Positions 1 to 9,780 of a DNA stretch of 64,000 nt are shown here, piece after piece. A program made the translations under genes and the position numbers. Each line of letters starts with the position of its first letter. Positions within the stretch are counted from its first letter, which is position 1. A model generated the notes under the pieces. The model was not told the DNA's origin, ran no database searches, and saw nothing but the letters and a program-made list of their open reading frames with translations. The stretch is from Macrotrachela quadricornifera. Lineage: Eukaryota > Rotifera > Eurotatoria > Philodinida > Philodinidae. The stretch spans positions 563,507 through 627,506 of the forward strand of contig JAJEKB010020795.1 in NCBI GenBank assembly GCA_022393335.1, written 5' to 3'.

Positions 1-694
1 GCTTGATGTTTTAATTTAATCAAGCTCTTTGAGGCTTTACCTGGGTGAGGGTGTAATCGTTTGTTTGTGTGATGGAATGACTTCTTGTGTTACTGCCAAC
101 ATTGACTTGATCATAAACGACGTATATTTTTCCATATTTAATGCTAGAGCTAAACGACGATCATTGTTCCATAACATCATTTGTTTTTAAATGTTGTGCT
201 GTCATCATCGACACATTCAATACGGCCTTCCTTAAATAATTTTTGCAGTTGATTCTCTCCGGCATTCGTCTTGCTTGATTCCCCGTTTGACGTAATGTTG
301 TATTAAAATCACCGATAATAACACAGGTGTTGTTGATGTTGTATAGTTCATGCAACTCATTAATATCAATCTCAACTGTTGATGGTACAAACATGGAGGA
401 TATCAGTATTAATTTGAAGATTTAAGTTTCAATCTCTACTGCTGTCACTTCGTTTTTATGTACTGTCTTGTTCAATATTTCGTGACATTTGGGATGTTGT
501 TTGACAGATAGTAATATTATACCATCAGATTTTCCTGCTCGATCATTTTTGAAAATGTTATGACCCATTAGAGAGAACAGAAGTTCACTCTTTAGATGAG
601 TTTCTTTCACAGAGATGATGTCGTATTTGGAGAAACTGGCTAGGAGTTCATCTTTGTTTCTTATGATGGAGTCAATATTACTATGACAAACCAA
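1..694 (-). pseudogene. LINE-type retrotransposon endonuclease relic
   Basis: The minus strand encodes an endonuclease/exonuclease/phosphatase-type domain of a non-LTR retrotransposon. Read from 694 downward, it shows an N-terminal NIDSIIRNKDELLASF block (family: W-N-I-x-G-L). Next comes DIISVKETHL, where the Glu matches the catalytic E of LNETHL-type motifs. Then NIFKNDRAG, and finally CVIIGDFNTTLRQ, which carries the D-x-N pair. One in-frame TAA at 422-424 breaks the domain, and it stops at 161 before any SDH motif. No reverse transcriptase follows inside the window. In the family this domain nicks target DNA for reverse transcription; this copy cannot make a full enzyme. It may continue beyond the left edge. 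The domain call is firm; the clade is not resolved. Confidence 0.8.
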
Positions 695-712
695 TCATTG
701 TTGTTGCTTGTT

Positions 713-1219
713 TTAAAATCTTTGCTGTGAAATGTCGATGTATCTAAAGAGCTGTTGAGAGAATGAAGTCTGAATGATCGGTATTTTTGCCTTACTTCTT
801 CGGCTTGAACCAGTAACTAATAAAAAGAGCAAACAATATACAGATAAATCAAAGGAAAACTTTCTGAGAGCTTCTTTCTCTTTCAAATTGATGTTTATCA
901 AATAAATGGCTGTCTTGTCGGCCAAATAATATGACAGAAAACAGCCTAGTTTTTTATGTTTTGATTGTAAAAGTAGTTGTAATCTCGAAAAGGCCTGTCC
1001 TCTCGTCGACAAAGGAAGGTTAGTCACAGGAATCATGTCCTCATACATATCAAGAATATTCACCTGAATGATTGACCTTACCGTACAGAAAAAGTTCGAA
1101 TGTAATACAGATGTCGCCAACTCATAGTCGATGAAAAAATGACTTCTAATTGGTGAGAAAATATTTCCATAGAACATCAGCGATCCGTAAGACACTTTTT
1201 GTTTCATTCTGTTCTTCAT
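713..1219 (-). CDS. Unrecognised 168-residue ORF
   Basis: An open frame of 168 residues lies between the LINE relic and the divergent metallophosphoesterase gene, whose start codon is 84 nt away. I recognise no domain. The protein has a hydrophobic stretch near residues 127-136 (VYCLLFLLVT) and is basic around TGSSRRSKAK. It could be the upstream ORF of the LINE relic, since it precedes the endonuclease on the same strand, or a chance frame in AT-rich DNA. No splice signals or family motifs support it. Confidence 0.25.
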   Translation of the reverse strand: MKNRMKQKVSYGSLMFYGNIFSPIRSHFFIDYELATSVLHSNFFCTVRSIIQVNILDMYEDMIPVTNLPLSTRGQAFSRLQLLLQSKHKKLGCFLSYYLADKTAIYLININLKEKEALRKFSFDLSVYCLLFLLVTGSSRRSKAKIPIIQTSFSQQLFRYIDISQQRF

Positions 1220-1302
1220 TCATAATCATGCAATAAAACACACGTGTATGCATATAATAACAAAATAAAATATTACTCATCGTGCTTTTTTTCCCTTGAA
1301 AA

Positions 1303-4258
1303 ATGTCCAACGAAAAGATTTATACTATATCAGATCTTCATGTTGATTATGAGAAGAATATGACATGGGTCGAACAATTATCTAATGAGAAATATTTAAA
1401 TGACACTATCATTATTGCAGGTAAATTACATGAAAAAACTCGCCAAAAGAATTGAATGATACTCATTAATTTTAGGTGACGTCACGCACGTTTTATCAAA
1501 ATTAAGGCAAACATTGAAATTATTCAAATCAAAATTTAAAGATGTTTATTTTTGTCCAGGTAATCATGAGTTATGGACAAAATCGCAACAAGAAGATGAA
1601 GAGTTACAAATTGATGATTCCATCGAAAAATTTCACTATGTAAGAAATAACAAGATGCCAAAATGAGCAAAAGACGAGATAAATGACTTGTGCTTTTTCT
1701 AGTCATGTCGACTCGTCAGAACGGGTGATAGGGACACCCATCCGAAAATGATTTAAAATTGAAAAAGTAAAAATGTCAAGGACGGTACATATAGCGAGTT
1801 GTAGCCTTATATAGTGGACGAGTCTACGCTATTCTAAATAGAAATATATAAGGATGAATGTTATATTCGAACATGCATACAATCTATTACTTACCCATTG
1901 TTTAGCCCATTGAGTTACATGATCAAAAGATCAATTTCTACATGTTTATTATCATTCTAATCCTAAAATGCTATTTTACAAAGTTCTACTCAAAGTTCGT
2001 TTGTTTCATATTCTCATATGAATAAAATATTATCTTTTAGAGAATACGAGACCATTTAAACAAAATAAATTTTAAAAATTTTTTGTATTTTTTGGAGTAA
2101 TATTTTTTAATTATTATCAACTAAGAGTAATTACAGTAAAACCTCTATTAGTGAACGCTTTTTTCCGGTCCCGAAGGTGTTCATTATAGAGAGATTTTAT
2201 TGTCTTCTTAGATTTTCAACCTATTGAAAATGCAAAATATGATAAGAAATATCAAGACAGAGATGTACAAAGTAGAATGATATGAATCTGGTAGAACGAA
2301 AATAACGCTGAAAGTAAGGGCTATCAAATGAAAAAAATATCGAAAGTGCTGTTAGTGCAGCTTCAGCGCACTTTTTCAGCGTCATTACACGAATAATCTG
2401 CAACAACATCCTTACCTAGCTCTTATACATGAGTAGTATGTAGTGAAGCTGCATTAATAGCTCTTTCGATATTTTTTACTCTCGGCGTTTTTTCCTTCTA
2501 CCAAATTCATAAATATCACAAAGAAAGTACAATGTCTGTCGTTGATATGGCTATTGAATATGACACATTCTCTTATTGTGGTTCTAGCTAGACAGAAAGT
2601 ATCAATAATATCGATGACAATCGACATCATTTTGATATAAAATAAATAAATGTCATTCATCTCTTTAAACATACTATACCAGCTCATGTTTATTTATCAT
2701 CAATCTGCGATGGTTTCAGTACAAGACAGACACTAAAATGATTGTTATTCTACTCTCTAGTCCATATTCTGAATAAAATTACATAGATGTTGAGAAGATA
2801 TTTTTCTTTACGTTCTACTTCTTTCACTTTCCATTATTGATCAGTTTAAACGAATTAGTGGGACAACTTAGTTCAAAGAAAGTGGATGAGTTGTTTAAAG
2901 TTTTACAGACTAGTCTGAACTAGGACGGACGACACAATCTATAAAAAAAAGAACTAGTCATGACTACTATCAAAGATGTTTCAGATTAGTTAAAGTTGTT
3001 TGACATCGAATCATTTCTGATTGTCCAGTGGATGAATGAGAGTCAATTTGTAATTAAGACTGTATAAACTGATGGTAGTCTATCTCAGTGTCCTAGTCTG
3101 CTGCCAGGATACCCATCAGGTTTCGAATACTGTAGGGCTGGATGTTCAAATCCACCTTTCACCTTCTTTTTTTAATCTTACGACTAGTCTGAAGAGGATC
3201 AACGAAAAAAATATACTAGACATGACTGGATTCAAGGACATACTGGACTAGTCTAGACGTGTTTCAAGAACATTTCTCCGAAAGGTGACTAGTCGTGATG
3301 TATGTGCAAGACGTTTCAGACTATACTTGACGGGTGTTGCGAACATTTCGGACTAATTATGTTGGCCGTCTTCCTTTAGTTTTTGCTTACTTGAGTAGAT
3401 ATTTTTCGATTAATTTTTCTTGTTCAGATCATGAAAATGTGTGAAGATATGGGTGTACGTACCAAACCTGGTATTACTGCTACAAATACTTATATCGTTC
3501 CCTTATATGGATGGTAACTAACTGTTATGATGCTCTAAATTTTGTATGAGTAGTTTTGGTATTATCTAGGTATGATGATAGTTTACATATATCATCTCCA
3601 GGTTTTGAAAGTGACTTACAAATATGGACTGATTATTATCGATGTCAATGGAGCGAGGTGAGTGGAATTTAAGCTTATTTTCAAATCGATTTTCTTTTAA
3701 TAAAAAAAAAGGAAATTTCCCAGAGTGAAGCTGCAAAATATTTTGTTCAATTAAATGAACCAAATTTAATCAATGTAATTGAAAATAAAAATAACTCAAG
3801 AATAGTCACATTTTCACATTTTTTAACTAGCAAGTATGACAAAAAATACTAAATTGTAAGTAATTCATTTTGAAGAATATAGAAAATTGATGCAAGCATA
3901 TCGAAATGAAATAAATGTTCGTCAAGAAAAATGGCGACAAAATAAAAGTGCTGAACAAACAACAAAAAGTGAAGCATTAAAAGCGAATTTTTCGCTAGTC
4001 GCTGGTACAGAACTATTAGGTGAACAATTGAAACGAATTCAACCACAAATACATATATTTGGTGAGTAATATTTAAGACATGTTTTAATTCTCCGATGGA
4101 ACTTGATGTCTGTTATAGGACATAGTCATCGTAAAATGGTGTTGGATATTGGTGATGGTATTACATATATCAATAATCCACTTGGCTATGTATCAGAAAG
4201 AGAAAGTGGTTTGATTGAACCACCATACGAACTTTATGAAATAAATTTCACTGAATAA
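1303..4258 (+). CDS. Calcineurin-like metallophosphoesterase, 7 exons
   Basis: I assemble seven exons: 1303-1420, 1476-1639, 3428-3513, 3570-3657, 3724-3833, 3883-4061 and 4119-4258. All have GT-AG borders and sum to 885 nt (294 residues). The metal-binding motifs of the calcineurin-like phosphoesterase fold appear in order: ISDLHVD at residues 9-15, IIIAGDVTH (split by intron 1), CPGNHELW, TFSHF, and HIFGHSHR (split by the last intron). These supply the Asp, His and Asn ligands of a dinuclear metal centre, so the enzyme is probably an active soluble phosphodiesterase or phosphatase; the substrate is unknown. The start is the first Met, six residues before the DLH block. Introns 1, 3, 4, 5 and 6 are 49-66 nt, but intron 2 is 1,788 nt and repeat-rich. 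The divergent neighbour is a LINE relic. Confidence 0.88.
1640..3427 (+). other. Giant intron 2 with ACTAGTC motif cluster
   Basis: This intron is about 30 times longer than the others in its gene. It has no long ORF. The hexamer ACTAGT occurs at 2909, 2953, 3183, 3248 and 3288, mostly inside GACTAGTC contexts. Between them, near 3080-3165, lies a stretch ending GATGTTCAAATCCACC that resembles a tRNA B-box; it does not fold as a tRNA by eye. The intron was probably enlarged by a non-autonomous, possibly tRNA-derived, element. Confidence 0.5.
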
Positions 4259-4710
4259 ATAATTTGATTATCGTCCAATTGCATGAAAATATTGTTGAAA
4301 GTCTTTTTGTTAATATTATTATTTGAAAAGGAAACTTTTCAATCGATAATGATTTATTGGTAAATCAAAAAAAAGGAGAATGCTTGAAAATCATATACTG
4401 TCTATTTTTCTCCTATCCGTTTTGTATTTTCCAAAGGAACGATCTATAAATCTATCTGACATTTACATCACTCTCATTCAGCATCGTATATAATAGTCAA
4501 TCCTGTCCAAAGTTAGTTAGTCTTTTCTGATTTTCTTATAGAGAAATTCTGCCAATACGATGAAAATAAAGTTGTTCGTGAATGCTTTCTGAACGCGCAC
4601 AACAGTATCATTATAAACAGGGAGAATATATCGAAATAAATGAACAAATATTTTTTATTTATTTATCAGAAATAAATATTTACAAATTCATTTTTACAAT
4701 TACAACACTT

Positions 4711-5356
4711 ACGAGGAAACATCCCCAGATGTCCTCTTCTAATTTCAATGAATTTTTGTCTATCGATACTCCATGATGCCCTAGTTAAAGTCCTAAAAGG
4801 GTTCGGGTTGCTATTGAGATATAGCGAAATTACAGAATCCCCAATATGTGTATTTTCAAAAAATCTCTGTGGGAGACCCCAGCTATGAAAAAATCGTACT
4901 TTTGAATTTTGCTCTGAAACTTCGCGCATACAGAAGTCTGAACTAGACTAGCTTATATAGAAAAATTTTAGAAGTTTTGGACAAAGTCTCGCCGAGGTAC
5001 GAAGCTTTCAAAAAATGCATGTTACATACACTATCTATAGAGGAGGACTTAAAATTTGAAAGTTTTATATCTCGACGAGACTTTCTTCAAAACTTTTAAA
5101 TTTTCCTATATAAGCTCGACTAGTTCAGATTTCTGTATGCGCGGAGTTTTAGAGCAAAATTCAAAAATACGATTTTTTCGTACATGGGGTTCTCCATAGG
5201 CATCTTTTGAAAATACACATATTGCGGATTCGGTAATTTCGCTATATCTCAATAGCAATTCATACCCTTTTAGAATTTTGACTAGGGCATCATGGAGTAT
5301 CTATAGACAAAAAATTCATTAAAATCGAAGGATAACATTTGGGGATGTTCCCTCGT
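4711..5356. repeat. Long foldback repeat (about 300 bp arms)
   Basis: The left arm starts acgaggaaacatcccc at 4711 and the right arm ends ggggatgttccctcgt at 5356. The arms match along their whole length. Matching landmarks include the stretches around agatatagcgaaatta and tatgcgcg/cgcgcata. The dyad axis is near 5033 with only a few tens of bases of loop. Short ORFs here are by-products. This is a non-autonomous foldback/MITE-like insertion downstream of the phosphoesterase gene. The arms have diverged by substitutions and small indels, so it is not very recent. Confidence 0.85.
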
Positions 5357-6006
5357 CTGCGTTCACTACGAGATATCTTCATTTTTAATTCGAGATCAAC
5401 ATCCGCATCCATAATTTTTTTATTGTTCGAAGGACATTTGTATACCCTAAGTTTGGATCTTCTCGATTGTTCTAGGAGATTTCAGAAAAAACCGCAAAAA
5501 CTTTCTTGCCAACCCAATACTTTTTAATAAAAAAATGTTAATAAATTACTTTGACCTTTTGTAATACATTGGCCACAATAATCATGCCTTTATCAATTAA
5601 TGATTTCCATCGCAATCACAATGTTATATTTAAGTGAAAGAAAGAATGTAATATCATACATCTGTGAAAATACATTTAGATAGCAACGATATTTATCAAG
5701 GTTAAAAAGAAATAAGTAACACATGAAGAAAAATATCATAACATAACAAATGTCTGTAAGAGTTGTCTCTTTTGAATAACTTTAATAGTTTTTTTAACTT
5801 CTTTAAACATCATACATTCTTGCTAAAAGCAGTAGAGTGTAGCCCATTCAATCTTTAGAGAACCGACACTTTACACTATATCTATTTCAACGAAATATTT
5901 TTTGTAATTGAATACAAAAACCAGCAACAGAGAAGATATATCTTTCTGTTAAATTATTCTAATAGTTTCGAAACAATGATAAAAGTTTTAAAAGAAAAGT
6001 TCATGT
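5357..6006. other. Intergenic, nothing recognised
   Basis: AT-rich sequence between the foldback repeat and the stop codon of the F-box gene. I see no ORF with family features, no repeat arms and no RNA gene. Confidence 0.5.
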
Positions 6007-7720
6007 TTAATGCTTGCCAATCCAAATAAATATTTTTGTTTTATACCAACAATCCAGTTCATATCTTGGTGGATCATAACGATTACAACGTTCATCATTC
6101 CTATCAACAATAATATTTCGTTTTGATATTTTATCTAAAAATTGTAAAAAATTTTCTTGAGAATTATTTTCACTATAAATTGTTATATGAGCAATAGATA
6201 AATTTGTTAAATGATTTAAAATAAATAATAAATATTTTTCATTTTTAATTGTACATTGTAAATATTCAAGATTAGAAAATATTTCACAAAATTTTTTTAA
6301 TTTAATATAATCATTAATTAATGAACCAAAATGATGTTTTTGATATAATTTTTTAATCATTTTATTTAAATATTTACATAATTCATCATCTTGAAAAATT
6401 GTTTCTATACTATATCCATTAATAGTTATTGATGATATTTTTGGCGATTGTTTAAGAATTTCTACTAATAATGATGTTTTTATATTAGTAATATATGGAA
6501 TATCAATAGATTTCAGATTATACAAATTAATAATCATTTTTAAGTTTTCAACATCGTTTTCTGTTAAATCTGATTGACGTAATATTAATGATGTAACACT
6601 AGAAAAGTAATATTGACAATTTTCTATCATTAATTCATAATTTATTGATAAATCTGTTACATTAATAAATGTATTATTCTTATTATTTATTAAAGTATTA
6701 CAAGTTCTAATATTTTCTGCTCGTATTTCATAGATATCTGATATATAAGGTATTGTATAAATTAGTACTAATTCATAATCTTTGATATATTCTGTATACC
6801 AATGATGTTCAATTTGCCAAAAATCCGTTTGAAATTGTTTAAATTTCTCAATAAATTCATCTTCATAATAAGGATGAACAACATAACTAAATTTAAATTT
6901 GAATACATTTAATTTTGGTAATGAAATTTTTATTAAATTTTGCCATCGATAAGCATCAATTATATCATCATTATCATCAGTAGATATTGTTAAACTTTTT
7001 AAATTTGTTATTTGTTTTAGAAATATTTCAAAACTATCGAATTTATCATTATATTTATCAATTATTAAAGTATTTAAATGAAGAATATATTGTTCATTAA
7101 AACATGTATTAATATTATCTAAATCAGATGGTATAACATGTTGAATGTGTAAATATTTTAATGTAGATATAGATTTTAATAATATATATAATTGAATTAA
7201 AGGACATTCAGAAATTTTTAATTTATTAATTGATGATATTCTAATAATAGACCATACAGATGAATCTAAATGTGATACTGATAATATTTGTAAATTAGGA
7301 AATAAAAGATTAGTTATTTTTATTTTAGAATAACGATTTTGTTTAATTCGATGTATAAATTGCCATAGAGATGTTGATGAAAATATAGCTTCAAGTTTTC
7401 GAAGATGAAGAAATTCATCAAGTGAAAATAATGATAAAAAAAATATTATTTTGAATATAATCGTATTCATCGGATAGATATAATGAATAAATTTGATTTT
7501 TTATTTCAGAATTTAATATCATTTGTGTACACATATAATCAAATATTGATTTATTAACATTTTTAAAATAAAAATATAATGGAATATGACGAATAAGATA
7601 GTTAATACGAGAATTTAATTGATTAAATGAATAAAATATTTTACATGCATTTAAATATTCAAATAATTCAATTAATATTTCATTCGGTAAAAATTCAAAT
7701 TTCATAATAAGAAAATTCAA
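6007..7720 (-). CDS. F-box protein with LRR-like repeats, one-base frameshift
   Basis: The N-terminal frame begins at 7720 (or at the second Met at 7705). It carries an F-box: EFLPNEILIELFEYLNACK, then FNQLNSRINYLI. F-box proteins are substrate-recruiting subunits of SCF ubiquitin ligases through Skp1. The following region matches the bdelloid F-box family, with SLYLSDEYDY then FLSLFSLDEFLHLRKLEAIF, but these two blocks are in different frames. They meet at a run of eight A (plus strand 7436-7443); one base fewer restores one frame across the join. The second frame then stays open for about 480 residues to the TAA at 6007, with irregular Leu/Ile-rich LRR-like repeats (e.g. LTNLKSLTIS, FSNLEYLQC). 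The long intact frame after one homopolymer indel suggests a very young lesion or a sequence error. No intron is evident. Confidence 0.8.
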
Positions 7721-8559
7721 AATAATATATTATAAGAAATTATACTGAAAAACATTTTACCATTAGTCTTATTATAAATGGTTGATATAAAAGAAATAAT
7801 TTTGTTGTGCAATAATAGCTGATAAGAATGATTTATTATGTATTTACTTTGGTTTTTAATGTTATGGATGCACTCTAGGAAGATAAGAGAGTAAGAATAT
7901 TTACGGTTAATAAAAAAAATATTTTTTGATAAAATCTATTCCATTATAATAATTACTATACTGATTTTTTTTTCTCTTTTACTATCACATAGCAAATTTT
8001 CATCAAATATGGAAATCAACGAGGTACAAGAGGTGATCAGTCTTGCGTGAACCGATCCACTAAGACTGACGGTTTGCCATTTTTCATCATTGATTATCGA
8101 TGGGAGACAATGACATGTTATATGTCTCATAACTGTTAAATGACTAAAGCAAAGATTGGACACGAGATATGCTTGTGCAAATTGTAATGTTGCATTATAG
8201 CTTTTGAAAGTTTAATCGCTATATATTTTTCAAAAAAACTATCTCATCCTGAAAGGGATAATTACATGTACATTCAAAATATCATTTGAAGATCTATAAA
8301 AAACCATAAATGAAACAATAATATTAATTTCATAGATCATTCTTAAATGTAAAATTCAATAAAATAATTACGATGGCAAAAAAAACAATAAAATTCAACA
8401 ATTATTCGATGACTTTCATATCAAATGATGTCTATAGTTTTATTTTAAAACTATGGCTTATTATTGTGAAACCAAGGTAAACATGAACAAAATCGTTCCC
8501 ATAAACTACAATAAAAATATTTCATAGAAACGATTGATAAGTAAAAGAAAATGAATTAA
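7721..8559. other. Intergenic, nothing firm
   Basis: AT-rich spacer. A 75-residue minus-strand frame at 7936-8163 has no recognisable features and is treated as chance. Confidence 0.45.
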
Positions 8560-9144
8560 TTACTTGGATGAATTCGAAACATTTGAAGGTAATTGTGCAT
8601 TAGACGAACATGATTGCTATAGAAATATTTACAAGTTAATAAAAATTATCTATTTCAATTATACCTCATGAGTATCTAATTCATTCGATAAATATGTTTT
8701 ATTACAATGTTTACATTGAATAGAAAGAGTTGGTCTAATGCAAAAAATGGATAAAAATACTATGTTATATATTGAAAAATAAAACTCAGTTCATATACTC
8801 AGATATAACAGGAGAACTTGGTCGATCTAATTTCTTTAATATAAAATATAAGTGAATGTAACAAATGCTTTTGTACATACCTTTGGTTTTTGCACTGGAT
8901 TTCGTTGATATGAATCTTGAAGTATTGTTCTGTATGAAAGTAGATTTAGATATTATTATATTAGAAAAATACTATACGAATACTTCTTAGGTGAAATGAT
9001 AGAAGCAGACCCTGATGAATATGATACCTTGAAAAGAAAATGCCATAATATGAAATTAATAGCGTAAGTTAGACTTTTTCGCTTACTTTAGAATTGTCCA
9101 AATTTTGTTTGTAATTATTATCGTGTTGAATGACATTTATCTGA
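8560..9144 (-). CDS. Zinc-finger (C-x2-C) protein, 3' six exons
   Basis: Six short exons join in frame on the minus strand: 9087-9144, 8984-9027, 8881-8929, 8799-8833, 8665-8734 and 8560-8616. They are separated by 47-64 nt GT-AG introns. The product ends ...SIQCKHCNKTYLSNELDTHE, then QSCSSNAQLPS, and stops at 8560. CKHC plus a downstream His and Cys suggest a small C2HC-type zinc finger. The rest is Ser/Pro/Lys-rich and probably disordered. The exon at 9087-9144 starts after an AG acceptor and needs upstream coding sequence, but I could not find a convincing donor or start in 9145-9540, so the N-terminus is unresolved. Function is unknown. Six consecutive introns keeping one frame argue strongly for a real gene. 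Confidence 0.7.
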
Positions 9145-9539
9145 CTAGATTAAAAAAATATTATTATGTTTTATTAATCATTATAGTATTGACAATGAAA
9201 ATATAACTAATAGTTTTATATAAAATATCATGAAGAGGTAAATTCAATGAACATTATTTGTTTGCTTCAATTTTCTGTATCTTATACAAAATACTATTTC
9301 TTTTGTATAACAATCATTGACATAAATCGACTCCTTTTTTTTGTTCTACTTAGGCCTCTCACGATCCACATGAAAAGAACTATTCCTGAAGTATCTGTTG
9401 TGATTTGTGATAAGACATTATGCTAAGACTGTTGGTCATGACAGAATGTAAAATGATTCTTACACAAAATATTTTTCTTGATAAAAAATAAGCTCGATGT
9501 TTAGAATAATATCAGTTGTTATTAATAATTAATTCAGTT
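9145..9539. other. Unresolved upstream region of the zinc-finger gene
   Basis: The missing 5' exon or exons of the minus-strand zinc-finger gene should lie here or have been displaced. I see only short frames broken by stops. Confidence 0.35.
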
Positions 9540-9780
9540 CATCTATACATATAATGAAGAAAGTTTGTCTGTCTGTCCATTTTTTGGGCATTTGAACGCC
9601 GCACGAACTAGCGGTGCCAAACTTTTCATGGCATACTCCTAGGTCTCGAAGAAGATCGAGAGAAGTTTAGGCTGAAATTTCACATACGTTATGATACGTT
9701 GCAATTTTTCCGGATTTTTTAAAAACTTCGAAGTATTTGCTGCTATTCTTAGAATATTCAGCTCTTAGTGTCACTTTTGC
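9540..9780 (-). repeat. Truncated copy of dispersed repeat family R1
   Basis: Reverse-oriented copy of the last 240 bp or so of the roughly 500 bp repeat seen at 47781-48274 and 55978-56479. Shared landmarks are the gaaagtttgtctgtctg terminus next to a tatata run, the block catggcatactcctaggtct, and the block gttatgatacgttgcaatttt. Its homology ends against the last exon of the pseudokinase gene, at that exon's splice-donor-like GTAAG. Confidence 0.8.

Noticed and set aside
3080..3170. Possible tRNA gene or pseudogene (B-box-like gatgttcaaatcc)
   Set aside because: The T-arm pairs only over four base pairs, no acceptor stem or cloverleaf could be drawn, and the A-box is poor. Kept only as a hint of a tRNA-derived repeat.
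4582..5527. ORFs inside the 4.7-5.4 kb foldback
   Set aside because: They arise from the inverted-repeat arms and are broken differently in each arm.
7936..8163. 75-residue minus-strand ORF
   Set aside because: Low-information sequence ending in Ile runs, no family match and no splice sites.
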